From assembly GCF_017874715.1 (NCBI RefSeq), contig NZ_JAGGLR010000008.1, forward strand, positions 186,001 to 250,000: a stretch of 64,000 nt of DNA. Direction: 5' to 3'. Positions 49,438-58,419 of the stretch are shown piece after piece (the first letter of the stretch is position 1; every line of letters begins with the position of its first letter). The DNA is from Streptomyces iranensis. Its GTDB lineage: Bacteria; Actinomycetota; Actinomycetes; Streptomycetales; Streptomycetaceae. A program made the position numbers and the translations under genes. Below the pieces are notes generated by a model that was given only the letters and a program-made list of their open reading frames with translations, was not told the DNA's origin and did not search any database.

Positions 49438-50768
49438 GCACCGATCACATGCCGGAGCGGGACGGCAGCTCCCGCACCGTGACCCGAGCCGTCCGGCATC
49501 CACGGCGAGAAGGAGCCGCGAGGGTGACGATGAGCCAAGGCCGCGTCGTTCGACCGCTGGGTGCGTTCGAGCGGACCATCGACTTCTATACGTACCGCAA
49601 TCCGGTCCAGTTCTCCCTGGTCGCCGAGATGGACCGCCCAGTGCCGGCGAGTGAGTTGGCTTCGGCGATGGCCACGCTCCAGGAGCGGCATCCGTTGCTC
49701 GGGGCGGCGGTTGACCGCACCGCGCCCGGGGCCGTGTACCGGGCATCCGAAGGCACGATCCCGCTCGAGACAGCCGCCGACGGCACTCCATGGCAAGCCA
49801 TCGCCGCCGTCGAGCAGACGCGGCCGATCCCCCCGGCGCCGGGGCCCCTGGCACGCGCCGTGCTCGTCCCACAGGAGCCGGGCTGCGCCATAGTGCTCAC
49901 CTTCGCGCACCAGATCACCGACGGTGTCGGCGGTCTGCGGGCGCTGCTGGACCTGGTGGCGGCCCTGTGCGGTGAGGAGTCGACGCCGCCGGGCAGGGTT
50001 CCCCGAACCCAGGAGGATCTCCTCGCCCACGTCGGCGGGACGGCGGACGGCGACGACGCCGCGGCCGGTATGCCGGTGGTGGATGACGAGCGGATGAGTG
50101 CCATCGGCGAGCTCACGCCGTTCTCCGGGCGTACACCGCACGTCGAGACCCTCGCTCTGGACCGGGGACTGACCACGCGTCTTGTTCGCCGCTGCCGCCA
50201 GGAGCGCACATCCGTGCACGCCGCGCTCTGCGCCGCCGCCACGGTGGTACTCCACCGGCGAGGACGCGAGTTCGTGCGGGTTCTGACCCCGGTGGACCTG
50301 CGGCGTGCGGTCGGACTGCCCGACGAGGTGGTGAACCGGTTCGCGGGCGCCCGGACGGGAAGCGCCGCGCACGATGCGAAGGACTTCTGGACGCTCTCCC
50401 GCCGTACCAGCGCGTCGATTGCCCTTCAGCGCACACCGGCCGCGCTGAAGGGCGGTTCCGCGGCTCTCGCCCAGAATGCCCCATCGAGCGCCGGTGACGC
50501 CGAGGCCATGATGGCCGCCGCCACCGCGGCCGACATCCAGATCACCAACCTCGGGGTGGCGTACCCGAGTCGGCCGAGCCCGAGCGGGCTCTCCGCTCTG
50601 TGGGGCCCCGCACAGATCACTCAGTTGCGAGGCGAGCACATTCTCGGTGTCGTCACGGTCGGCGGGCGGCTACGGATGACAGAGCTCACCCACGATCCCG
50701 TCCCCGGGCTCGTCCCGGAGATGGGCGCCGTACTGGCCGACGCATGCGCCGAAACACCACACGGATGA
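49434..50768 (+). CDS. condensation-fold acyltransferase (PapA5/WES-like)
   Basis: A 444-residue protein of the CoA-dependent acyltransferase/condensation superfamily. The catalytic HxxxDG motif is seen in TFAHQITDGVGGLRALLD, and VLTPVDLRRAVGLPDEVVNRF is typical of the second half. It resembles polyketide-associated proteins such as PapA5 that esterify lipids or polyketides. The start overlaps the GPP34 stop; an internal ATG at 49530 (GAGGG upstream) is a plausible alternative, dropping 32 disordered residues. The substrate may be a lipid acceptor, given the GPP34 partner. Confidence 0.83.
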   Translation: MSTDHMPERDGSSRTVTRAVRHPRREGAARVTMSQGRVVRPLGAFERTIDFYTYRNPVQFSLVAEMDRPVPASELASAMATLQERHPLLGAAVDRTAPGAVYRASEGTIPLETAADGTPWQAIAAVEQTRPIPPAPGPLARAVLVPQEPGCAIVLTFAHQITDGVGGLRALLDLVAALCGEESTPPGRVPRTQEDLLAHVGGTADGDDAAAGMPVVDDERMSAIGELTPFSGRTPHVETLALDRGLTTRLVRRCRQERTSVHAALCAAATVVLHRRGREFVRVLTPVDLRRAVGLPDEVVNRFAGARTGSAAHDAKDFWTLSRRTSASIALQRTPAALKGGSAALAQNAPSSAGDAEAMMAAATAADIQITNLGVAYPSRPSPSGLSALWGPAQITQLRGEHILGVVTVGGRLRMTELTHDPVPGLVPEMGAVLADACAETPHG

Positions 50769-50799
50769 GCGTGTCCAGGCCACCACGCGGACCGATGCC

Positions 50800-53692
50800 G
50801 TGAACGCGACCCGTGCGGATTCCTTGTGCTTCGCGGTGCTGGGGCCGGTCAGGGCCTGGCGTGGCGCACATGAGCTGGATCTGGGCTCGCCGCAGCAGCG
50901 CGTGGTGCTGGCCGCGTTGCTGCTGCGGCGCGGGCGGCCGGTCACGGTCGCCGAACTGGCGGACGCCGTATGGGGCGATGAGCCGCCGCCGGCGGCCGTG
51001 TCCGTGCTGCGCACCTATGCGTCACGGTTGCGCAAGGTGCTGGAGCCGGGGCGGGACGCCGGTGAGCCCCCGCGGGTGGTGGTCTCGGCCGCGGACGGAT
51101 ATCTGGCGCGGGTACCGGAAGGTTCGGTGGATCTGGGTGTGTTCGAGCGGCGGGTCGCCGAGGCGAAGAAGCTGCGGGCGACCGGTGCGATGTCGGCCGC
51201 CGCGGGTTTGCTGCGGGCCGCGCTCGACGGGTGGGAGGGGACACCGCTGGCCGGTCTTCCCGGTCCACTGGCCGAGGCCGAACGTTCCCGGCTGGCGGAG
51301 GAGCGGCTGGCCGGCTGGAGACCCGTCTGGACACCGAGGTCCGGCTCGGGCGTCACAGTGAGGTGATCGCCGAATTGGCCGCGCTGACCGGTGAGCATCC
51401 GCTGCGGGAGCCGCTGTGCCGGCTTCTCATGCTGGCGCTGTACCGGTCCGGGCGGCAGGCCGAGGCGCTGGCGGTCTACCGCAGGACGCGCAGCACTTTG
51501 GTGGCCGAACTGGGCATCAACCCCAGTACGTCACTGCAGGAGCTCCACGGCCGCATCCTGACCGCCGACCCCACACTGGACCCCACTTCCCCGGAGACGG
51601 GGGCCGAGCCGTGGGTGTCACTGGCCGCCGGGCATCTGGCCCGCCCCACACAGCTACCCGTCGACCTGGCCGCCTTCACCGGCCGTCAAGCCGAACTGCG
51701 GCGGATCCAGGCGCTGCTGCCCGGCGACGGGACGCCTCCGGCCACGGTGCTGATCAGCGCGATCGGCGGTATGGCGGGCGTCGGCAAGACCACTCTGGCC
51801 GTGCGTCTGGCCCACCGGCTCGCCCACCGCTACCCCGACGGACAGCTGTACATCAATCTGCGAGGCTTCGACCCGACCGGCCCGGCCATGCCACGCGGGG
51901 AGGCCATCCGCGTCTTCCTCGACGCGCTCGGCGTCCCCTCGCAGCGGATACCCGCCCACCTCGACGTCCAGGCCGCGCTGTACCGCAGCCTGCTCGCCAA
52001 CCGGCGGATGCTCCTCCTCCTCGACAACGCCCGCGACACCGAACAGGTCCGCCCCCTGCTCCCGGCCTCACCCGGCTGCCTGGCCATCGTCACCAGCCGC
52101 GACCAGCTCACCGGCCTGATCGTCCACGAGGGGGCGCATCCGCTGACGCTGAACCCGCTGACGCGGGCCGAGGCTCATGACTTCCTGGTGCGCCGCGTCG
52201 GCGCCGCACGCCTGGCGGCGGAACCCGAGGCGACGGACGAGATCATCACACGCTGCGCCCGGCTGCCCCTGGCCCTCGCCGTCATCGCTGCCCGCGCCAC
52301 CGCCCATCCCGGATTCCCGCTCGAAGCCATCGCCAAGGAGCTGCGCGACAGCCGGGGCAGCCTTGACGCGTTCGCCGGGGGCGAGCCCGCCTCGGACGTA
52401 CGAGCCGTCTTCTCCTCGTCGTACGAGGCTCTGTCCGCTCCGGCCGCCCGGCTGTTCCACCTGCTGGACCTCCACCACGGCCCGGACATCTCCGCACCCG
52501 CCACTGCCGCCCTCGCCGGGCTTCCCCTCCGCGAGGCCCGCGGCCTCTCGCGGAACTCAGCCGCGCCCATCTGCTCACCGAGCACTCACCGGGCCGCTAC
52601 ACCCTGCACGACCTGCTGCGTGCCTACGCCGCCGAACGCATCGCCACCGAGGAGACACCACAAGAACGGGACCGGGCCACCGAACGGCTCCTGTGCTGGT
52701 ACCTGCACACCGCCGACGCCGCCTGCCCCCACCTCGCCCCCCACCGCTGCCGGGTCCCTCTCCCATCACCACCTCCCGGCTGCCACCCCCTGACCTTCAC
52801 CACCCATGACGAAGCCCTCACATGGTGCGAGGCCGAACGCCCCAACCTCGTCGCCGCGGTGCACCAGGCCGCCACATCCCCCCGGCCCCGCCTCGCCTGG
52901 CAACTCGCCGCCGCCCTGTGGGGATTCTTCTATCTGCGCGCCCATCTGCACGACTGGCTCGACACCACTCGGACCGCACTCGACACCGCCCGCGACACCC
53001 ACGACCGGGTGGGCGAGGCATGGAGCCTCAACGACACGGCTGTCGCACTGACCATGACCCACCGCTTCGACGAGGCCATCGACCACCTGAGACAGGCGAT
53101 GACCCTCTGCCGGGAACTCGGGGACACCCCCGGCAGGTCCAAGGCCATGGGCAACCTGGGCAACACGTATCTTCAGCTCGGCCGGCTCGACAAGGCCGCC
53201 GAATACCTCCGCCGCTCACTCGTCCTGGACCAGGCGCACGGCAGCGCCTGGGGAGAGGGCCTCGCCCTGGCCAAGCTGGGCGACATCTACCAGCGGCTCG
53301 GCCGCTTCGACGAGGCCATGGACCATCTGAAGCGATCGCTGACCGTCCTGCGCGCCAGCGGCAACCGCTGGGGCGAAGGCGTCACGCTCGACATCCTCGG
53401 CACCATCCACCACCGGCTCCACCGCCACGACGACGCGATCCGGCACTACCGCCAGGCCCTCCGAGCACTCCGGGACGTCGGCAACCGCTGGAACGAGGGC
53501 GAAACCCTCGGCCACCTCGGCGACACCCTCCTGGCCGCGGGCGACCCGGAAGCCGCCCGCGCCAGATGGCGACAGGCCCTCGCGGCCTTCGAGGAGCTCG
53601 ACCATCCCGACACCGAGGAGATCCGGGGGAGGCTCCGCCGCTTGGACGAACGCAGGCCGGACGCTGACGCTCAGCGCGGAATGTCTTCTTGA
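50800..53692 (+). pseudogene. AfsR/SARP-type regulator, two frameshifts
   Basis: One gene of about 960 codons read in three frames. Frame 1 (50800-51318) has the OmpR-type wing (LGPVRAWRGAHELDLGSPQQ) and the start of the BTAD domain. Frame 2 (51318-52550) continues BTAD, then the NB-ARC ATPase with P-loop GGMAGVGKTTLAVRLA, Walker B MLLLLDNARD and GLPLAL-type LPLALAVIAARA. Frame 3 (52550-53692) holds RYTLHDLLRAYAAERI and C-terminal TPRs (GRLDKAAEYLRRSL, GRFDEAMDHLKRSL). Each change is explained by one missing C (GCCGG-CTGGAG; GGCCTC-TCGCGG). If these are sequence errors, the gene is intact and would activate secondary metabolism. Confidence 0.85.
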
Positions 53693-54148
53693 AAGAGAAG
53701 ACCCGCGTAATGCCATCTCTCTATTTGGTCCATGAGTTCCGCATGAATGCTGATCACGCTTGAATCCCAAACAACAGAGAGCCGATCAGCGGCTGCTCGA
53801 GGATCTCCCACGACGGTGTCCTGGGGCCCGACCGTTTTTCCATGGTGAGGAACCTTCCGTAGACGCATGCATGTACCGCTGTCACGAAAAATCTGCCCAC
53901 TCGGTTCAAAACCGGGGCCGACCGGTCGTCGCCGGTGGCGGTGAGGCGTTTGGGGCGGATTCGCAGGGCAGAAACGCGTTGCCCCGCCGTGCGCGACTTT
54001 CCCGGGCGGCGCGAACCGCGGCCCCATCTGTCAATCGAGCGTCAAAGCGATGTGGAACCCCGCTCGTAACACTGCCCCGAATCGGGACCACCGACCTCGG
54101 CCCCGAGACCTGCACCCCCGCGGGGTCACGGAACAAGGAAGTGCGAAC
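53693..54148. other. intergenic region, possible small reverse remnant
   Basis: The region is less GC-rich near 53700-53780. On the reverse strand HAELMDQIERWHYAGLLFQ can be read, ending by the AfsR stop, with no clear start or typical codon use. The rest, up to the sigma-factor ribosome site, shows nothing convincing. Confidence 0.4.
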
Positions 54149-55057
54149 GTGAGCTGGACCATGATGGGTTCCTCGGGTGCGGTGGGCCCCCGGGAACGCG
54201 CGCTGCGCACGCTCTACGACGAGCAGGCAGGCGCTCTGTACGGATACGTGGTGCGTCTGTTAGGAGGCGACCGGCACAGGGCCGAGGACGTGGTGCAGGA
54301 GACGCTGCTGCGCTGCTGGCGCACACAGGACCTGGACATCGGCCGGCCGCTGCGGCCGTGGCTGTTCAGAGTGGCCCGCAACCTCGTCATCGACGACTAC
54401 CGGTCGCGCATGACCCGCCCTCAGGAGATCGGCGCCGGCCCCTGGCTGGACGACGCGCTGACGAGGCCCGACGGCGTGGACCGGCTGCTCTCCTCATTGC
54501 TCCTCAAGGAGGCTTTCCGGCAACTGTCCGCCAAGCACCGGGAGGTGCTGTACGAGGCGTACTACTCCGGCAGGTCCACCCGCGAGACGGGCCAGTTGCT
54601 CGGCATCCCGCCGGGGACGGTCAAGTCGCGCACGCACCACGCCGTGCGTGCCCTGCGGCTGGCCATGGGCGTCACCGAGAGCGCCGACGCCGAGGTCGGC
54701 AGGGAGCCTTCAGGGGCCCGCGAAGCTCAGCGGACAACTTCGGCGAGCCGTCCCACCTCATGGATGTCGGCGAGCGCCGGGATGAAGATGAGTTCGCCGA
54801 CGCTGAGTTCCGCGTTGCGCAGGATCCGTACGCAGGCATCGTCGTCCCAGTCGTGGAGCACGAATTTCAGCAGGTCAGATCGCCGGACGGCACCTGATCG
54901 AAGAAGTCGCCGCCTCGAAGAATCGGAAGCGGTCATCACGGAGCGGGCCGGTGGCCCGTGGCCCGTGGGGGTGCTTCCACCCGGTCGGGAGGGAGCACCC
55001 CCGCGGGCATGGTGCGGGCTTTACTGCAGCACCTCTTCGACGGTGTTGTTCCAGTAG
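54149..55057 (+). CDS. ECF sigma factor with abnormal C-terminal run-on
   Basis: Up to 302 residues. The first 180 form an ECF sigma factor: region 2 has LYDEQAGALYGYVVRLLGGD, AEDVVQETLLRCWR and RPWLFRVARNLVIDDYRSR; region 4 has FRQLSAKHREVLYEAYYSGR, STRETGQLLGIPPGTVKSRT. The normal end would be near VTESADAE (about 54690). Instead the frame continues 120 residues through sequence that is antisense to a methyltransferase relic and to the next gene's 3' end. The native stop was probably lost when that piece arrived. The GTG at 54149 follows AAGGAAG. An anti-sigma gene is not visible. Confidence 0.82.
   Translation: MSWTMMGSSGAVGPRERALRTLYDEQAGALYGYVVRLLGGDRHRAEDVVQETLLRCWRTQDLDIGRPLRPWLFRVARNLVIDDYRSRMTRPQEIGAGPWLDDALTRPDGVDRLLSSLLLKEAFRQLSAKHREVLYEAYYSGRSTRETGQLLGIPPGTVKSRTHHAVRALRLAMGVTESADAEVGREPSGAREAQRTTSASRPTSWMSASAGMKMSSPTLSSALRRIRTQASSSQSWSTNFSRSDRRTAPDRRSRRLEESEAVITERAGGPWPVGVLPPGREGAPPRAWCGLYCSTSSTVLFQ
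54727..54900 (-). pseudogene. O-methyltransferase remnant
   Basis: Reverse translation gives DLLKFVLHDWDDDACVRILR, the conserved motif of SAM-dependent O-methyltransferases of the antibiotic-tailoring type (LKxVLHDWDDxxCxxIL), then leaves homology and stops. Only about 25 codons are recognisable. The piece has fused to the tail of the sigma-factor gene on the opposite strand. Confidence 0.7.
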
Positions 55058-55698
55058 GAGACAGTGGAGTTGTCGCTGATGGCGAGGCCGGCTTCGCCGG
55101 GGGCGTTGATCTCGGCGGTCTCGCCCGTGCCCTGCAGGTTCCGGTCGGCCAGCTCGACGGTGAGCTGCTTCTCGCGGTGCATGTTGCCGCCATTGCCCTC
55201 CTCCAGGCCGAGCGCGGCGTAGGCGGACTTGCCCGGCTCCAGGGAGATCACGGACTGGGGCTTGCGGCCGCCGGCCGGGATCGAGGACTGGGCGTCCGGG
55301 AAGCCCACGAACGGGTAGCCGTACAGGTCGCACCGGGTGCTGCCGTTATTGCTGGCCTTGAGCAGGATGACCGGCGCGCTGCCGCCGGTCTCCTGGAGAC
55401 TGACGGCGACCTTGCCGACGGTGCACGCGGAGCGCTTGACACCCGAGTCCGCCTCACCAGCTTGCGTGCCCGTGTCGCCGCTGTCCTCCTTGCCGCTCTG
55501 CGCACCGCCACTGCCCGCGGAACCCGAGCCGGCCGAGTCCGAGCCCTTCCCCCCGGAGTCCTTCGACGCCCCGGCGGAGGACGAGGAGCCGGCGTCGTCG
55601 TCCTTGCCGCTGTCGCTCTGGCAGGCGGTCAGCGAGAACGCGGCGGCGGCGACAGCGACGAGGCCGACGGTACGGACGGTGTGGCGAGCGGTCTTCAC
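55021..55698 (-). CDS. DUF4232-type secreted lipoprotein
   Basis: A 225-residue lipoprotein. The signal ends with FSLTAC (lipobox); then a 60-residue linker rich in Ser, Gly, Asp and Lys; then a DUF4232-like domain: ACTVGKVAVSLQETGGSAPV, LKASNNGSTRCDLYGYPFVG, YAALGLEEGNG, ADRNLQGTGE. Two cysteines likely form a disulfide. The family is abundant on Streptomyces surfaces; the function is unknown. The GTG at 55698 has GGGGAA just upstream. Its 3' end overlaps the run-on of the opposing sigma-factor frame. Confidence 0.82.
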   Translation of the reverse strand: MKTARHTVRTVGLVAVAAAAFSLTACQSDSGKDDDAGSSSSAGASKDSGGKGSDSAGSGSAGSGGAQSGKEDSGDTGTQAGEADSGVKRSACTVGKVAVSLQETGGSAPVILLKASNNGSTRCDLYGYPFVGFPDAQSSIPAGGRKPQSVISLEPGKSAYAALGLEEGNGGNMHREKQLTVELADRNLQGTGETAEINAPGEAGLAISDNSTVSYWNNTVEEVLQ

Positions 55699-56068
55699 GA
55701 GGTTCCCCAGGGATATCGGACACGGTCCGGCCGCCCGCTTCCGCAAGGCACCCGGCCGGGGTCACTGGTAAGTACGACCACCGCCACGGCGCCGGTAGGC
55801 GGATGGTTCACGGGATTCCGTATGATCCACGTCACCGCCCGTTGCCGGGCGCGCCACGAGTTGGTCCCGGTCGCGCGGCCGGGATCGCTCCGCGCGTCGT
55901 CATGGAGCCCCTGGTCCACCCTCTCGGGTGGCAGGCCGGCGGAGATCGCCTACCAGAAGCGCGTGGCCGGCTACCCCGAGTACGAGGTTCCGATCCCGCC
56001 CGGCCACAGCAAGGGGACTGACCACCACCAGCATCGCCGCCCTGCCGCACAGGAAGCACGACGCCACG
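55699..56068. other. intergenic region with a short coding-like fragment
   Basis: At about 55930-56020 one forward frame reads AEIAYQKRVAGYPEYEVPIP and PGHSKGTD with good codon use, but it has no start and ends in unrelated sequence. I take it as a fragment of an unknown gene. The remainder shows nothing. Confidence 0.4.
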
Positions 56069-56515
56069 ATGGAACCGGAAGAGCGCGCCGAGCTCCGCAC
56101 CATGTACATCTTCAGCCCGTCGGAAGGGCAGAGCTGGCGTCTGACGTACGAGGGCTTGGAAGCCCTGCTGCGCGAGCGCGACCCCGAGGAGTTCATCCGC
56201 GTCGACGACGGCTCCGACGGTCCGGTCAGCGGATCGTCCATGCACTTCGGCATCACCCTGGACGACGAAGAGCTGGAAGGCATGGCCCTGCTCGCCCCCG
56301 AGGGAGTCTCGGTCAAGGACTGCACCGTTCACACAGCGGCTGCCTTCGCCATCTGGCTTTCGAACAACGTGGTGCCGACGGGCGTGGCCGTCACCTTCAA
56401 CACGGAATGGGGCCTGGAGGCCGAATTGCCGGACACCCCAGTCCCGGAGGCAACACGCCCGCGCATCGCGGCCACGTTCATGGAGCACCTCAAGGACACC
56501 GGAGAGCTCGACTGA
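56069..56515 (+). CDS. hypothetical protein, 148 residues
   Basis: Not recognised. The protein is acidic and soluble, with blocks TMYIFSPSEGQSWRLTYEGL, EALLRERDPEEFIRVDDGSD, SSMHFGITLDDEELEGMALL, and HTAAAFAIWLSNNVVPTGV. Size, acidity and the FIRV-type strand recall immunity proteins of contact-dependent or polymorphic toxin systems, but that is an impression. Codon usage is that of a real gene. ATG 56069 is preferred; MYIFSP at 56102 is an alternative start. No clear operon partner. Confidence 0.65.
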   Translation: MEPEERAELRTMYIFSPSEGQSWRLTYEGLEALLRERDPEEFIRVDDGSDGPVSGSSMHFGITLDDEELEGMALLAPEGVSVKDCTVHTAAAFAIWLSNNVVPTGVAVTFNTEWGLEAELPDTPVPEATRPRIAATFMEHLKDTGELD

Positions 56516-56584
56516 ACTCGGAGATGACGGCCTCCCCACTCGACCGGTGAGCCGTTCGGCGGTCCCCGTCCTCGTCTCCGGCCC

Positions 56585-56757
56585 AACGTGATGGTCAAGC
56601 TGCGCGACGTCGCGCCGGACGGCACCGCCGTCACGTTCGACGAGCAGGTCTCCCGACTGGATCGGGACCAGCTGGACCTCAACCTCAAGTCGGCCGACTG
56701 GGCCCTGAAGGCCGGACACTCCCTGGCCGTGGAGATCGGCTCCATCCAACGGCCGCT
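56585..56757 (+). pseudogene. fragment of a CocE/PepX-type hydrolase C-terminus
   Basis: The frame reads MVKLRDVAPDGTAVTFDEQV, SRLDRDQLDLNLKSADWALK, AGHSLAVEIG, which matches the jelly-roll C-terminal domain of X-prolyl dipeptidyl-peptidase/CocE hydrolases (LYDVAPDG...). Nothing of the catalytic domain is present; it ends abruptly near 56757. Confidence 0.55.
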
Positions 56758-56909
56758 GAGACACGACCAACGCCGATCCGCTGCCCCCGCCGGTCGTCTC
56801 GGCCGTCACGCTCAGCGGCGCGCCCTTGGTGTCGAACCACGCCTCGGCCCACGCCTGCTCGCGCTCGACGGCGCCGTACGGTGCGCGGCCGTGACCGGAC
56901 TGAAGAAGG
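56758..56909 (-). other. short reverse-strand coding-like fragment
   Basis: Reverse translation gives PYGAVEREQAWAEAWFDTKG and APLSVTAETTGGGSG without start or stop. It is possibly a second fragment of a hydrolase or lipoprotein gene. No family assignment. Confidence 0.3.
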
Positions 56910-57506
56910 TCAGTGAGCGGGGCGGGGCAGTACGGCAAGGGCTGTCCAGGCTATGTCGGTCAGCGTCTCCTCGCTCGCTCCGGCCTTGCCCAGCGCTTCA
57001 ATGCCGCGCAGTACGGCGAGCACTAGCGCAGCCAGCTTTCCCGGATCCGCGTCCGCGGCAATATCGCCATTGCGCTGGCAGGCCGCGATGTCGCCCTCCA
57101 GTAGCGCCTGCAGCGCCTCGATGGCCGCACGCGCCCGCTTGGCCACCGTCTCGTCGTGTTCGGCTAGCTCGGCGGCGCCCTTGGCCAACAGACATCCGCG
57201 GTGGGCGGTGTCCGCGGCAGTCGCCGCCGCCACCGCGTACACGTGGGCGGACAGCCGCGCGTAGGCGTCCGCGTCGTTGCCGCGCAGCTGCCGGCGCACA
57301 GCATCGACGACGGAGCCGCAGTAGTCGTCGAACACGCGGTGGAACAGTTCCTGCTTTCCGCCGAACGCGCCGTACAGGCTGCCTTTGCCGAGCCCCGTTG
57401 CCTCGGCAATGTCTTCCATGCGCGTGGCGGCGTACCCACCCGACCAGAACCGCTCCCGGGCAGTGTCCAGTACCTGCTGCTCGTCGAACTTCCGAGGCCG
57501 TGCCAT
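56910..57506 (-). CDS. TetR/AcrR-family repressor
   Basis: A 198-residue regulator. The N-terminus has MARPRKFDEQQVLDTARERF, then EDIAEATGLGKGSLYGAFGG, KQELFHRVFDDYCG, matching the TetR-C-type regulators that control redox or aromatic-degradation genes. It ends in the helical ligand domain. It is divergent from a SnoaL-like gene, and a 55-bp palindrome lies between their starts. It likely represses both until a substrate-like ligand binds. Confidence 0.9.
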   Translation of the reverse strand: MARPRKFDEQQVLDTARERFWSGGYAATRMEDIAEATGLGKGSLYGAFGGKQELFHRVFDDYCGSVVDAVRRQLRGNDADAYARLSAHVYAVAAATAADTAHRGCLLAKGAAELAEHDETVAKRARAAIEALQALLEGDIAACQRNGDIAADADPGKLAALVLAVLRGIEALGKAGASEETLTDIAWTALAVLPRPAH

Positions 57507-57521
57507 GGGAACAGCCTACCC

Positions 57522-57576
57522 ATTCTTGACTGGTTCGTCCATAACGGTTAGCGTTATGGACGAACCAGTCAAGAAT
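57522..57576. promoter_or_regulatory. 55-bp palindrome with embedded promoter
   Basis: Two perfect 25-bp arms (left from ATTCTTGACTGGTTC, right ending GAACCAGTCAAGAAT) flank a five-base centre GTTAG. On the plus strand TTGACT (57526) and TAGCGT (57549) with a 17-base spacer make a good promoter, so a bound repressor would cover both divergent promoters. Confidence 0.88.
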
Positions 57577-57594
57577 TAAGGGGTAGGAGGAAAA

Positions 57595-58053
57595 GTGAAC
57601 GCCACCAGCGATATTCAGAAGCGTCGCGAAGAGATTGCTATCAACTACTTCCGTATGGTGGACGCCGGCAACCCCGCGGTCATCGACATCTTCACTGAAG
57701 ATGCTCATATGTTCTACCCGAAGTTCGGCATCGCGAGTGGGAAGGCGCAGATCGGAGCGTTCGCTCAGGGCCTCGGCCGGGGAATCGCGTCGCTCGAGCA
57801 CGAGATCGAGGGCTTCACCGTGTTGTCGTCCGGGAACTATGTGGTCGTCGAGGGCGCGGAAAAGGGAACAACGACGTCAGGCGTGGACTTCCCTGACGGC
57901 GTTTCCTCCTTCGGGCTGTTCTGCAATGTGTTCGAGTTCGAGGGTGAACTCATCAAGAGGATCCACATCTACGTGGACCCGGACTTCGCCAACACGCACA
58001 CCGAAGGTGTGGCTTGGGGTAAGTCGGTGCAGGACAGCATCGCCAGCCTGTAG
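57595..58053 (+). CDS. SnoaL-like / NTF2-fold protein
   Basis: A 152-residue SnoaL-type protein. It opens EIAINYFRMVDAGNPAVIDI, then FTEDAHMFYPKFGIASGKAQ, with a beta-rich C-terminal half ending FEFEGELIKRIHIYVDPDF. The cone-shaped alpha+beta barrel serves in polyketide cyclases, isomerases and ring-cleaving or hydratase-like enzymes; the active-site residues vary, so the reaction is unknown. The GTG at 57595 follows TAGGAGG. It is under the palindrome and TetR control and is the first gene of the catabolic-looking cluster. Confidence 0.85.
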   Translation: MNATSDIQKRREEIAINYFRMVDAGNPAVIDIFTEDAHMFYPKFGIASGKAQIGAFAQGLGRGIASLEHEIEGFTVLSSGNYVVVEGAEKGTTTSGVDFPDGVSSFGLFCNVFEFEGELIKRIHIYVDPDFANTHTEGVAWGKSVQDSIASL

Positions 58054-58419
58054 TCACTGTCGCCTCGGCGCCCAGCCGCGGAGAGGCGGAACGCCGGGCG
58101 CAGGCTCGATAGCCTCCCCGTTTCACAATCCGCGGCAGGTCTGTGCTCCGCGTGCACCGCCGGCGAGGTCGGCCACGTTGATCACCCGGCTGCCCGCAAG
58201 TCCGGGTCCGTGCGGAAGGTCCGGCGACACATGGATGACGTCCGGCAGTTCACTCAGGGCGCGGGCGGCGTGGGCGAGTCCGTGCTCCGTGCCGTGCCGT
58301 GCCGTGCGGGGAGGGTGGCGACAATGTCCGGCTCATGCCCGGCAGGCTCGCGCTGCTGGGAGGGGCCCTGGCGCTGTGGCAGGCAGATGTCGTTCAGCGT
58401 CGCTATGCAGTGTCGCCGG
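58054..58419. other. intergenic region with short repeat and possible reverse remnant
   Basis: A four-unit GTGCC-type repeat lies at about 58284-58305. On the reverse strand EHGLAHAARALSELPDVIHV can be read with good codon use but without start or domain context. No intact gene is seen. Confidence 0.4.

Noticed and set aside
53671..54027. Reverse open frame of 118 codons ending at the AfsR stop
   Set aside because: Only the last 30 residues look protein-like, codon bias is poor and no ribosome site is seen. Mentioned only in the gap entry.
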